A DNA stretch of 37,813 nt, taken from assembly GCA_036557785.1 (NCBI GenBank), contig DATBGZ010000046.1, positions 1 to 37,813 on the forward strand. The letters are read 5' to 3'. The notes under the pieces were generated by a model, which worked only from the letters and a program-made list of their open reading frames with translations, was not told the DNA's origin and did no database searches. Origin of the DNA: DATBGZ01 sp036557785 (lineage in GTDB: Bacteria > Actinomycetota > Actinomycetes > Mycobacteriales > Micromonosporaceae). This document shows, piece after piece, positions 15,273 to 24,088 of this stretch (position 1 is its first letter; each line of letters starts with the position of its first letter). Both the position numbers and the translations under genes were made by a program.

Positions 15273-18200
15273 ATGGCGGACGTTGCGGGCAGCGCGGGGC
15301 GGGCCCTGCTCGGCCTGGGTGGGTTGGTGCGCCGAGCGGAGGTCTCGCCGGACGGGCGGGCGCTCTACCAGGTCGGCGGGCGAGCGGCGGACGGCTTCTA
15401 CCGCGACCGGTGGTCGTACGACAAGGTGGTGCGCTCGACGCACGGCGTCAACTGCACCGGCTCGTGCTCGTGGAAGGTCTACGTCCGGGACGGGATCATC
15501 ACGTGGGAGCAGCAGCAGACCGACTACCCGTCGGTCGGCGCCGACCGCCCGGAGTACGAGCCGCGGGGCTGCCCGCGCGGAGCGGCCTTCTCCTGGTACA
15601 CCTACTCGCCGACGCGGGTGCGCTACCCCTACGCCCGTGGCGTGCTGGTGCAGATGTACCGGGAGGCGAAGGCTCGCCTGGGTGACCCGGTCGCGGCGTG
15701 GGCCGACATCCAGCAGGACGCCGACCGCCGCCGCCGCTACCAACAGGCTCGGGGCAAGGGCGGCCTGGTTCGCGTCACCTGGGACGAGGCGCAGGAGATC
15801 ATCGCCGCCGCCCATGTGCACGCGATCAAGACGTACGGCCCGGACCGGGTGGCCGGCTTCTCGCCGATCCCGGCGATGTCGATGGTCTCGCATGCCGTCG
15901 GGGCCCGGTTCATCTCGCTGATCGGCGGCACCATGCTCTCGTTCTACGACTGGTACGCCGACCTGCCGGTCGCGTCGCCGCAGATGTTCGGCGACCAGAC
16001 CGACGTGCCGGAGTCCGGCGACTGGTGGGACGCGACGTACCTGATCATGTGGGGCTCCAACGTCCCGGTTACCCGTACGCCCGACGCGCACTGGATCGCG
16101 GAGGCGCGCTACCGGGGGCAGAAGGTCGTCGTCGTCAGCCCCGACTACGCCGATAATGTGAAGTTCGCCGATGACTGGCTGCCCGCCCAGCCCGGCACCG
16201 ACGGGGCGCTGGCCATGGCGATGGGCCACGTCGTCCTCAAGGAGTTCTTCGTCGACCGTACGGTCGGGCGCTTCGCCGACTACGTGCGCCGCTACACCGA
16301 CCTGCCCTACCTCGTGACGCTCGAGCCGGCGCCCGGCGGTGGCCTGCGCCCGGGCAAGTTCCTCACCGCGGCCGAGTTGGGCGCCACCGACGCCGAGGCA
16401 GCGTTTCGGCCGGTGGTCTGGGACAGCGCCACGGAGGCCGCGGCCGTGCCCAACGGCTCGCTCGGTGACCGGTTCCGCCAGGAGGGGATCGGCCGGTGGA
16501 ACCTCGACCTCGGCTCCCTCGAGCCCCGACTGTCCTGTCTGGACAGTGGTGACACGCCGGCCGAGGTGCTGCTGCCACGCTTCGACACCGAGGTGCCGGA
16601 GGCGATGCGGCGCGGCGTGCCGACCGCGCAGGTCGCCGGCCGTACGGTCACCACGGTCTTCGACCTGCTGCTGGCCCAGTACGGCGTGAGCCGTCCGGGT
16701 CTGCCCGGCGAGTGGCCATCGTCCTATGAGGATGGCCAGCGGCCGTACACCCCAGCCTGGCAGGAGCCCATCACGGGTGTGCCCGCTGGCGCGGTCGTCC
16801 GGATCGCGCGGGAGTTCGCGGCGAACGCGGAACGGTCGGGCGGCCGGTCGATGATCCTCATGGGCGCTGGGACGAACCACTGGTTCCACTCCGACGCCAC
16901 GTACCGGGCGATGCTCGCCTTGACCACGCTGACGGGCTGTCAGGGCGTCAACGGCGGTGGCTGGGCCCACTACGTCGGGCAGGAGAAGTGCCGTCCGATC
17001 ACGGGTTGGTCGCACCTGGCCTTTGGACTGGACTGGAGCCGTCCACCGCGGCAGATGATCGGCACGGCGTTCTGGTACCTGCATACCGACCAGTGGCGCT
17101 ACGACCAGTACGACGCGGGCGCGCTCGCCTCGCCCACCGGCGACGGCCGGTTCGCCGGCGCGCACACCGCCGACCTGCTGGCCCAGTCGGCGCGGTTGGG
17201 GTGGATGCCGTCGATGCCGACGTTCGACCGCAACCCGCTCGACCTCGCCGACGAGGCCCTCGCCGCCCGTCCAGAGGATCCGGCGGCGCATCTGGTACAG
17301 TCCCTTGTGGACGGACGACTACGGTTCGCCTGCACCGACCCGGACGCGCCGGAGAACTGGCCCCGGGTGCTGACCGTGTGGCGCGCCAACCTGCTCGGGT
17401 CGTCGGCGAAGGGGAACGAGTACTTCCTGCGCCACCTGCTGGGCACCGACGCGTCGCTGCGGGCGGACCAGACGCCGCCGACCAAGCGGCCCCGGGACGT
17501 GACGTGGCGCGACGAGGCCCCGGAGGGCAAGCTCGACCTGCTGCTCAGCCTCGACTTCCGCATGACGTCGACGACGCTGCTCTCCGACATCGTGCTCCCG
17601 GCCGCGACCTGGTACGAGAAGCACGATCTGAGCTCGACCGACATGCACCCCTTCGTGCACGCCTTCACCCCGGCGATCGCGCCGCCGTGGCAGACCCGTA
17701 CCGACTTCCGGGCGTTCCAGGGCATCGCGCAGGCGTTCTCCGCGCTCGCACGAGAGCACCTGGGCGTGCGAGCGGACGTCGTGGCCGCGCCGCTGCTGCA
17801 CGACACGGCCGATGCCCTGGGGAGTCCGCATGGCGTGGTCCGCGACTGGGGGTCCGGCGAAGCACCGCGGCCGGGAGTCACCATGCCGAAGTTGGTCATC
17901 GTGGAGCGCGACTACGGCGCCATCGCCGAGAAGATGGCGGCGCTCGGACCGCTGCTGGACCGGCTCGGCACCACCACCAAGGCGGTGAGCGTCGACGTCG
18001 GGCCAGAGATCGAACAACTGCGGCACATCAACGGAACCGTGCGCGGGGGTGTGGCCGACGGGCGCCCGCGGCTGGACACGGACATCCGGGCCTGCGAGGC
18101 GATCCTGGCCCTGTCCGGCACGACCAACGGCCGCGTCGCCACGGCGGGCTTCGAGTACCTGGAGGCCCGCACGGGCCAGCGACTGGCCGACCTCGCGGCC

Positions 18201-18941
18201 GAGCACGAGGGCACGCGGGTCCGGTTCGCGGACACCCAGTCCCGGCCGGTACCGGTCATCACCAGCCCGGAGTGGTCCGGCAGTGAGCACGGCGGGCGTC
18301 GGTACTCGCCGTTCACCATCAACACCGAGCGCCTCAAGCCGTGGCACACGCTCACCGGCCGCCAGCACCTCTACCTGGACCACGACTGGATGGCCGAGTT
18401 CGGTGAGCAGATGCCGATCTTCCGGCCTCCGTTGGACATGCATCGCCTGTTCGGCGAACCCCGGCTGGGGCCGCGGGGCGAGTTGGAGTTGACCGTGCGG
18501 TACCTCACGCCGCACTCGAAGTGGTCGATCCACTCGGAGTACCAGGACAACCTGCTCATGCTCACGCTCTCCCGCGGCGGTCCGACGATCTGGATGTCCG
18601 AAGTGGACGCCGCGAAGATCGGCGTGGCGGACAACGACTGGATCGAGGCGCTCAACCGCAACGGGGTCGTGGTGTGCCGGGCCGTGGTCACGTACAAGAT
18701 GCCCGAGGGCACGGTCTACATGTACCACGCGCAGGAGCGGGTCATCGACGTGCCGAAGTCCGAAGCGTCGGGCCGGCGCGGTGGCATCCACAACTCACTG
18801 ACCCGCCTGCTCATCAAGCCGACCCACCTCATCGGCGGGTACGCACAGCTCTCGTTCGCCTTCAACTACCTCGGTCCGACTGGCAACCAGCGCGACGAGG
18901 TGACCGTGATCCGCCGCCGATCGCAGGAGGTCGAGTACTAG
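15273..18941 (+). CDS. narG: Respiratory nitrate reductase alpha subunit NarG
   Basis: A 1222-residue catalytic subunit, close to the family's about 1240. It reduces nitrate to nitrite on the cytoplasmic side of the membrane, using a Mo-bis-MGD cofactor and a [4Fe-4S] cluster (FS0). The N-terminal cluster motif His57-Cys61-Cys65-Cys100 has the E. coli spacing ('HGVNCTGSCSW' and 'EYEPRGCPRGAA'). The Mo site region reads 'SFYDWYADLPVASP', and 'GSNVPVTRTPDAH' follows. Further Mo-binding motifs are 'YKMPEGTVYMYHAQER' near the C-terminus. The ATG is 12 bases after the hemerythrin stop with GGGAAGCGGGCG ahead. No twin-arginine signal is present, as expected for the NarG type. narH starts 28 bases downstream. 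Confidence 0.98.
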   Translation: MADVAGSAGRALLGLGGLVRRAEVSPDGRALYQVGGRAADGFYRDRWSYDKVVRSTHGVNCTGSCSWKVYVRDGIITWEQQQTDYPSVGADRPEYEPRGCPRGAAFSWYTYSPTRVRYPYARGVLVQMYREAKARLGDPVAAWADIQQDADRRRRYQQARGKGGLVRVTWDEAQEIIAAAHVHAIKTYGPDRVAGFSPIPAMSMVSHAVGARFISLIGGTMLSFYDWYADLPVASPQMFGDQTDVPESGDWWDATYLIMWGSNVPVTRTPDAHWIAEARYRGQKVVVVSPDYADNVKFADDWLPAQPGTDGALAMAMGHVVLKEFFVDRTVGRFADYVRRYTDLPYLVTLEPAPGGGLRPGKFLTAAELGATDAEAAFRPVVWDSATEAAAVPNGSLGDRFRQEGIGRWNLDLGSLEPRLSCLDSGDTPAEVLLPRFDTEVPEAMRRGVPTAQVAGRTVTTVFDLLLAQYGVSRPGLPGEWPSSYEDGQRPYTPAWQEPITGVPAGAVVRIAREFAANAERSGGRSMILMGAGTNHWFHSDATYRAMLALTTLTGCQGVNGGGWAHYVGQEKCRPITGWSHLAFGLDWSRPPRQMIGTAFWYLHTDQWRYDQYDAGALASPTGDGRFAGAHTADLLAQSARLGWMPSMPTFDRNPLDLADEALAARPEDPAAHLVQSLVDGRLRFACTDPDAPENWPRVLTVWRANLLGSSAKGNEYFLRHLLGTDASLRADQTPPTKRPRDVTWRDEAPEGKLDLLLSLDFRMTSTTLLSDIVLPAATWYEKHDLSSTDMHPFVHAFTPAIAPPWQTRTDFRAFQGIAQAFSALAREHLGVRADVVAAPLLHDTADALGSPHGVVRDWGSGEAPRPGVTMPKLVIVERDYGAIAEKMAALGPLLDRLGTTTKAVSVDVGPEIEQLRHINGTVRGGVADGRPRLDTDIRACEAILALSGTTNGRVATAGFEYLEARTGQRLADLAAEHEGTRVRFADTQSRPVPVITSPEWSGSEHGGRRYSPFTINTERLKPWHTLTGRQHLYLDHDWMAEFGEQMPIFRPPLDMHRLFGEPRLGPRGELELTVRYLTPHSKWSIHSEYQDNLLMLTLSRGGPTIWMSEVDAAKIGVADNDWIEALNRNGVVVCRAVVTYKMPEGTVYMYHAQERVIDVPKSEASGRRGGIHNSLTRLLIKPTHLIGGYAQLSFAFNYLGPTGNQRDEVTVIRRRSQEVEY

Positions 18942-18969
18942 TGCCGAGCGCAGTCTACGGAGCGACCCC

Positions 18970-20514
18970 ATGAGAGTGATGTCGCAGATGGCGATGGTGA
19001 TGAACCTCGACAAGTGCATCGGGTGCCACACGTGCTCGGTGACGTGCAAGCAGGCCTGGACCAACCGGTCGGGCATGGAGTACGCCTGGTTCAACAATGT
19101 CGAGTCCCGGCCCGGTCAGGGCTACCCGCGCACCTATGAGGATCAGCAGCGCTGGGAGGGCGGCTGGGTACGTACCCGCCGCGGCGGGCTGACGCTGCGT
19201 GCCGGTGGGCGGGTGCGCAAGCTGCTGAGCATCTTCGCCAACCCCAAGCTGCCGACGCTGGCCGACTACTACGAACCGTGGACGTACGACTACGAGCACC
19301 TGCTCTCGGCCCCGGCCGGTGACGACATGCCCGTAGCCCGGCCAAAGTCGCTGCTCACCGGCGAGGACACGAAGGTCTCGTGGTCCGCCAACTGGGACGA
19401 TTCGCTCGCCGGCGGCAACGCGATCGCATCCGGTGATCCCGTGCTCGCGCGCGTCTCCGACCGGGTCCGGCAGGAGTACGAGCGTGCGTTCCTGTTCTTC
19501 CTGCCGCGCATCTGCGAGCACTGCCTGAACCCGAGTTGCGCGGCCTCCTGCCCCTCCGGCGCCATCTACAAGCGCGCCGAGGACGGCATCGTGCTCGTCG
19601 ATCAGGACCGGTGCCGAGGCTGGCGGATGTGCATCACCGGGTGCCCGTACAAGAAGGTCTACTTCAACCACCGCACGGGCAAGGCCGAGAAATGCACCTT
19701 CTGCTTCCCGCGCATCGAGCTTGGGCAACCGACGATCTGCGCCGAGACCTGCGTCGGGCGGCTGCGCTATATCGGGCTCATGCTCTACGACGCCGACGCC
19801 GTCGCGAAGGCGGCCGCGGTGGAGCACGAGACCGACCTCTACGGCGCTCAGCGCTCGGTGTTCCTGGACCCGAACGACCCCGACGTCGTCGCCGCGGCCC
19901 GCGCCGCCGGCATCCCGGAGGACTGGATCGATGCCGCTCAACGCTCCCCGATCTGGGACCTCATCATGCGCTACCAGGTCGCGTTGCCGCTGCACCCGGA
20001 GTACCGCACGATGCCGATGGTCTGGTACATCCCGCCGCTGTCGCCGGTGGTCGATGTGCTGCGCGACACCGGGCACGATGGCGAGGACGCGAACAACCTC
20101 TTCGCCGCCGTCGACGCGTTGCGCATCCCGGTCGAATACCTGGCCGGGCTCTTCACCGCGGGCGACTCCGAACCCGTGCGGGGCGTGCTCGGCCGCCTCG
20201 CCGCGATGCGCTCCTACCAGCGCCGCATCAACCTCGGTGAGCCCGCCGACGAGACGATCGCCAGTTCCGTAGGCATGACCGGACGGCAGTTGGAGGACAT
20301 GTACCGGCTGCTCGCCATCGCCAAGTACGAGGAGCGGTACGTGATCCCGGCCGCGCACGCGGAGAACGCGCACAGCCTGGAGCAGTTGGGCACCGAGTGC
20401 CCGGTCGGTGGTGGCGGGCCCGGGCCGTTCGGGGGCTCCTCAGGCCGGCCGGTCCCGGTCCAGATCGAGACGTACCGGGCGCAGCGCGACCGGCAGAGGG
20501 AAGAGCAATCATGA
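18970..20514 (+). CDS. narH: Respiratory nitrate reductase beta subunit NarH
   Basis: A 514-residue iron-sulfur subunit that carries electrons from NarI to NarG. The first cluster motif Cys16, Cys19, Cys22, Cys26 matches E. coli numbering. Further groups are 'CEHCLNPSCAASCPSG', then 'CRGWRMCITGCPYKK', where Trp replaces the first Cys and gives the [3Fe-4S] centre, and 'CTFCFPRIELGQPTICAETC'. The stop overlaps the narJ start (ATGA), and the last part is a Gly-rich tail near residue 480. It acts in the cytosol bound to NarG and the membrane subunit. Confidence 0.98.
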   Translation: MRVMSQMAMVMNLDKCIGCHTCSVTCKQAWTNRSGMEYAWFNNVESRPGQGYPRTYEDQQRWEGGWVRTRRGGLTLRAGGRVRKLLSIFANPKLPTLADYYEPWTYDYEHLLSAPAGDDMPVARPKSLLTGEDTKVSWSANWDDSLAGGNAIASGDPVLARVSDRVRQEYERAFLFFLPRICEHCLNPSCAASCPSGAIYKRAEDGIVLVDQDRCRGWRMCITGCPYKKVYFNHRTGKAEKCTFCFPRIELGQPTICAETCVGRLRYIGLMLYDADAVAKAAAVEHETDLYGAQRSVFLDPNDPDVVAAARAAGIPEDWIDAAQRSPIWDLIMRYQVALPLHPEYRTMPMVWYIPPLSPVVDVLRDTGHDGEDANNLFAAVDALRIPVEYLAGLFTAGDSEPVRGVLGRLAAMRSYQRRINLGEPADETIASSVGMTGRQLEDMYRLLAIAKYEERYVIPAAHAENAHSLEQLGTECPVGGGGPGPFGGSSGRPVPVQIETYRAQRDRQREEQS

Positions 20515-21116
20515 CCCGGCAGGCATGGCGGGCCGTCGCCGCGCGTGCCGCGTCGCTGCTGCTGCGCTACCCCGATGCCGACGTGCTCGCGGCGGTGCCC
20601 ACCATCGTCGCGGCGCTGCCCGGCCTGCCGGAGCACGTGGCCGGCCCCCTGGGGCACGTCGCCGACCACCGGGCGCGGACCTCTCCCGTGGAGCTGGAAG
20701 CGTCCTATGTGGAGCTGTTCGACCTGCGCCGGCGGTGCTGCCTGTACCTGACCTGGTACACGGCGGGCGACACGCGCCGGCGCGGCGAGGCGCTGGTCGG
20801 TTCCGCTGAGGCCTACCGGTCCGCCGGCCTGCGGGTGGCCGACGAGGAGCTGCCCGACTTCCTGCCGGCGGTGCTCGACCTCGCCGCGCACCACGACGCC
20901 GGCTGGCGGCTGCTGCGTGAACACCGCGTCGGCGTGGAACTGCTCGCCGACGCGCTCGCCAGCCAGCGATCCGTGTACCACGAAGCCGTACGGGCGGTGC
21001 TGCAGATGATGCCTGGGACGCCACGGCCGACGGAACGGCTCGCCGCGGCTCGCCTCGCCGCTGCCGGTCCGCCCCAGGAACTGGTGGGGCTGGAACCCTA
21101 TGGAGTCGCGCGATGA
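20511..21116 (+). CDS. narJ: Nitrate reductase chaperone NarJ (delta subunit)
   Basis: A 201-residue all-helical chaperone that binds apo-NarG and assists cofactor and Fe-S insertion before membrane docking. The family pattern 'SYVELFDLRRRCCLYLTWYT' followed by 'GDTRRRGEAL' is present, along with 'LPDFLPAVLDLAA'. The ATG at 20511 overlaps the narH stop. The longer frame back to 20397 only re-reads narH sequence. It is coupled at both ends to narH and narI. Confidence 0.95.
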   Translation: MTRQAWRAVAARAASLLLRYPDADVLAAVPTIVAALPGLPEHVAGPLGHVADHRARTSPVELEASYVELFDLRRRCCLYLTWYTAGDTRRRGEALVGSAEAYRSAGLRVADEELPDFLPAVLDLAAHHDAGWRLLREHRVGVELLADALASQRSVYHEAVRAVLQMMPGTPRPTERLAAARLAAAGPPQELVGLEPYGVAR

Positions 21117-21874
21117 ACCTCCTGCTCTGGGCCGTGTACCCGTACCTGGCCATGGTCGTGCTGGTCGGCGGGCTGATCTGGCGCTACCGCTACGACAAGT
21201 TCGGCTGGACCACCCGGTCCTCACAGATCTACGAGGCGACGATCCTGCGCTGGGGCAGCCCCTTGTTCCACTTCGGAATGATCGCGGTCCTCTTCGGACA
21301 CATCGGTGGGCTGCTCGTGCCGAAGCCGTGGACGGAGGCGGTCGGCATCGACGAACACACCTACCACGTCATGGCGGCCTCGTTGGGCACCGTCGCCGGG
21401 ACGTGCACGATCGTCGGTCTCGGCATCCTCATCGGGCGTCGCCGCCTCACCGGCGCGGTCTTCGCGGCCACCACGAAGAACGACAAGACGATGTACGTCG
21501 TGCTGGGCGGTGTCATCGCGCTGGGCCTGTTCGCGACGGTCCGGGCGAACGTGGCCGGCGATGGCTACGACTATCGGGAGACGATCTCGCCCTGGCTGCG
21601 CTCGCTGTTCCTGCTGCGGCCCCGCACCGAGCTCATGGCCGGCGTGCCGCTGCCGTTCCAACTGCACCTCGTCGCGGCGTTCACGCTCTTCGCGTTCTGG
21701 CCCTTCACCCGGCTCGTGCACGCGTTCAGCGCTCCCGTCGGCTACCTCACCCGCCCGTACGTCGTCTACCGCTCCCGCGACCCGCGCGCCGGCCTGCGCC
21801 CGGACCGGCGTGGCTGGGGCGGCCCGCCGATGCCACCGGCCGTGCGCTCCGCCGGCCGCACGGACGAGCCCTGA
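21113..21874 (+). CDS. narI: Nitrate reductase gamma subunit NarI (cytochrome b)
   Basis: A 253-residue membrane cytochrome b that oxidises menaquinol and passes electrons to NarH. Five helices are visible, beginning with 'WAVYPYLAMVVLVGGLIWRY'. Haem-ligand His occur in 'LFHFGMIAVLFGHIGG' (near the second helix) and in 'LHLVAAF' and 'LVHAFSAP' (near the last). Loop motifs 'YRYDKFGWTTRSSQ' and the C-terminal 'YLTRPYVVYRSRDP' are family typical. The start overlaps the narJ stop, and the stop shares one base with the narK start (TGATG). Confidence 0.97.
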   Translation: MNLLLWAVYPYLAMVVLVGGLIWRYRYDKFGWTTRSSQIYEATILRWGSPLFHFGMIAVLFGHIGGLLVPKPWTEAVGIDEHTYHVMAASLGTVAGTCTIVGLGILIGRRRLTGAVFAATTKNDKTMYVVLGGVIALGLFATVRANVAGDGYDYRETISPWLRSLFLLRPRTELMAGVPLPFQLHLVAAFTLFAFWPFTRLVHAFSAPVGYLTRPYVVYRSRDPRAGLRPDRRGWGGPPMPPAVRSAGRTDEP

Positions 21875-23088
21875 TGACCAGGACCACCGGTCGCGAGGTC
21901 GCCCGACCGCGCACCACCGACCGCCTCGCCCGGCTGAACCTCGCGCTCGCCACCGCCGGGTTCCTGCTCAACTTCTGGGCCTGGGCGCTGCTCGGCCCAC
22001 TCGGCCCGGGCATCAAGGAGCGGCTCGGCCTCGGCTTCGCGGCCCAGTCCCTGCTCGTCGCGGTGCCCGTCATCGTGGGCTCGCTCGGACGCGTCCCGGT
22101 CGGCGCACTCACCGACCGGCTCGGTGCCCGGGTCATGTTCCCCGCGGTGAGTCTCGCCACGATCGTTCCGGTGCTCGCACTGGCCTATGTGCGCTCGTAT
22201 CCGGCCCTGATCGTGTGCGGGTTCTTCCTGGGGATCGGGGGAACCGCCTTCGCCGTCGGTGTTCCGCACGTGACCGCGTGGTTCGCGCCGCAGCGTCGTG
22301 GCGCCGCCCTCGGGGTGTTCGGCATCGGCATGGGCGGCACCGCGGTCGCCAACGTCACCACGCTGCGACTGGCCGACCACTATGGACAGAGCGCCCCGTT
22401 CCTGCTCATCGCCGCCGTGCTCGCCTGCTACGCGGCAATCGCGTACCTGCTGGTGCGCGACGCACCGGACCGGCCGCACGCCGCGCGCTCGGCGTGGGCG
22501 CGTACCGCCGAGGTGGCCCGGCTGCGTGTGACCTGGCAACTGTGCTTCCTCTATGCGGTCGGCTTCGGCGGTTTCGTGGCCTTCAGCGTCTACCTGCCGG
22601 CGTATCTGCGCATCGCCTATGGCCTCACCCCGGACCAGGCCGCTATGCGCACCGCGGGGTTCGTCGTGCTCGCGGTCGCCGCGCGTCCGGTCGGTGGTTG
22701 GTTGTCTGACCGGTTCCACCCCGTGCCCGTGCTGGTGTACTGCTTTACCGGCACTGCCCTGTTCGCCATCATCCAGGCATTCCAACCCATGCTCATTCCT
22801 GTGGGCACCGGCGCGTTCCTCGGCATGGCCGCGCTGCTCGGCGCGGCGAGTGGTGCGGTGTTCGCGCTCGTCGGCCGGGTCGCGCCAGCCGACCGGGTCG
22901 GCTCGGTGACGGGGCTGGTGGGAGCGGCCGGAGGGCTCGGCGGTTTCGTGCCGCCCCTGGTCATGGGCTGGGTCTATGGCGTCGAACACTCCTACGCCAT
23001 CGGCCTGATGCTGCTCTCCGACGTCGCGCTGGCGGCCGCCGTCTATACGGCGGTCCGCATGCGCGGCCTCGCCACCCAGCCCGCCTGA
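21874..23088 (+). CDS. narK: NarK-type nitrate/nitrite MFS transporter
   Basis: A 404-residue, 12-helix major facilitator that would import nitrate or exchange it for nitrite. The nitrate/nitrite porter signatures are 'GIGGTAFAVGVPHVTAWF' in helix 5 and 'GAASGAVFALVGRVAP' in the second half. A helix-4 'GFFLG' motif is also present. The ATG at 21874 overlaps narI by one base (TGATG). An upstream-extended reading to 21100 is narI in another phase. The gene closes the hemerythrin-narGHJI-K run and makes the pathway self-sufficient for nitrate uptake, reduction and nitrite export. Confidence 0.94.
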   Translation: MTRTTGREVARPRTTDRLARLNLALATAGFLLNFWAWALLGPLGPGIKERLGLGFAAQSLLVAVPVIVGSLGRVPVGALTDRLGARVMFPAVSLATIVPVLALAYVRSYPALIVCGFFLGIGGTAFAVGVPHVTAWFAPQRRGAALGVFGIGMGGTAVANVTTLRLADHYGQSAPFLLIAAVLACYAAIAYLLVRDAPDRPHAARSAWARTAEVARLRVTWQLCFLYAVGFGGFVAFSVYLPAYLRIAYGLTPDQAAMRTAGFVVLAVAARPVGGWLSDRFHPVPVLVYCFTGTALFAIIQAFQPMLIPVGTGAFLGMAALLGAASGAVFALVGRVAPADRVGSVTGLVGAAGGLGGFVPPLVMGWVYGVEHSYAIGLMLLSDVALAAAVYTAVRMRGLATQPA

Positions 23089-23224
23089 CGCCCGCGGGTG
23101 GCTTGCCTGGGTCCACGGGAGTTTCGCCCGTTGTGCCTCCCGGCCCCGGCCTATCCAGGTAGGAACGGACCAAGGGGCTTCGCCCGTGCCCCGTCGCCGG
23201 GGATGTAGCGCGCTGGGAGCGGAC

Positions 23225-24058
23225 ATGACGGAGAGACTGCGCGGACGATCAGCTCGCGGGGCCGCCGACGCTTCGGTGCTGGCGGACAGCGGGGGCGGTT
23301 GTGACAACAGTGGCTGGCCGGTACTCGACACGCTGCTGGCCAAGCTTGGCCAATTGGCGGCGGACGACCCGGCCCGACGGCGCCTGCGCGAGTACATCAT
23401 CTGCCGGTGCGCGCCGGCGGCACGGCGGGAAGCGATGCGCTACCGTCATGCGGGCGAACCCATCGATGATGTGGTGCAGGTGGCGATGCTCGGCCTGATC
23501 CTCGCCGTGGACCGTTACGACCCCCGCCGCGGCATCCCGCTGCGCCACTTCGCGGTCCCCACCATCCTCGGTGAGCTCAGGCGCCACTTCCGCGACAAGG
23601 GATGGGCGGTCAAGGTCAGCCGCCGGATGCAGGAGCTGTACCAGGAGGTGCGCAACGCCGAGCCGGTACTGGCCCAGCTCCTGCAGCGCTCGCCCACCAC
23701 CGCGGATCTCGCCCAGCACCTGCGGGTATCCGAGCAGGACGTGCATCGAGCCCGTGAGGGCGAGGCCGTACACTGCATGCGCTCGTTCAACTGGCCCGGG
23801 GACGGTGACGACGATCTCGCCGGGCTGAGCGAGGTCGTCGGATCTGTTGACAAGGACCTCGAGGCGATCGCGGATCGCGATGCCCTGCACCGGGCGTGGT
23901 CGGTGCTGCCGGAGCGGATGCGCACGATGCTGACCCTGCGCTTCGTCGAGGAGATGTCGCAGAGCCAGATCGGCGACAAGCTCGGTATTTCCCAGATGCA
24001 CGTCTCGCGACAGCTCTCCCGAGGCATCGCGCTGCTTCGTGGTCTCATGGTCGCCTGA
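23225..24058 (+). CDS. SigB/SigF-type RNA polymerase sigma factor
   Basis: A 277-residue sigma-70 family group III factor. It has region 2 ('IDDVVQVAMLGLILAVDRYD' then 'GIPLRHFAVPTILGELRRHF'), region 3 ('QRSPTTADLAQHLRVSEQDV') and a region 4 helix-turn-helix ('EEMSQSQIGDKLGISQMHVS'). The ATG at 23225 follows GGGAGCGG. An in-frame GTG at 23186 is the alternative. No anti-sigma or anti-anti-sigma gene is adjacent, so regulation by partner switching, if any, is encoded elsewhere. The 136 bases before it hold no other gene. It stands convergent with the carbamoyltransferase 30 bases away, so it is not part of the nar operon by evidence seen here. Confidence 0.92.
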   Translation: MTERLRGRSARGAADASVLADSGGGCDNSGWPVLDTLLAKLGQLAADDPARRRLREYIICRCAPAARREAMRYRHAGEPIDDVVQVAMLGLILAVDRYDPRRGIPLRHFAVPTILGELRRHFRDKGWAVKVSRRMQELYQEVRNAEPVLAQLLQRSPTTADLAQHLRVSEQDVHRAREGEAVHCMRSFNWPGDGDDDLAGLSEVVGSVDKDLEAIADRDALHRAWSVLPERMRTMLTLRFVEEMSQSQIGDKLGISQMHVSRQLSRGIALLRGLMVA

Positions 24059-24088
24059 ACCGCCCTTGCCGCCCCGCCGTTGCGGCGC

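Noticed and set aside
15162..17291. A 709-codon minus-strand open frame opposite narG
   Set aside because: No protein-like hydrophobic pattern or domain; narG on the plus strand is unambiguous over the same bases.
23089..23224. Possible SigB-type promoter (GTTT-N-GGGTAT) before the SigB/SigF-type sigma gene
   Set aside because: No convincing pair of elements at the right spacing was found by eye.
24059..24088. GCCGC...GCGGC inverted repeat between convergent genes as terminator
   Set aside because: The stem is only five bases and such repeats are expected by chance at this G/C content.
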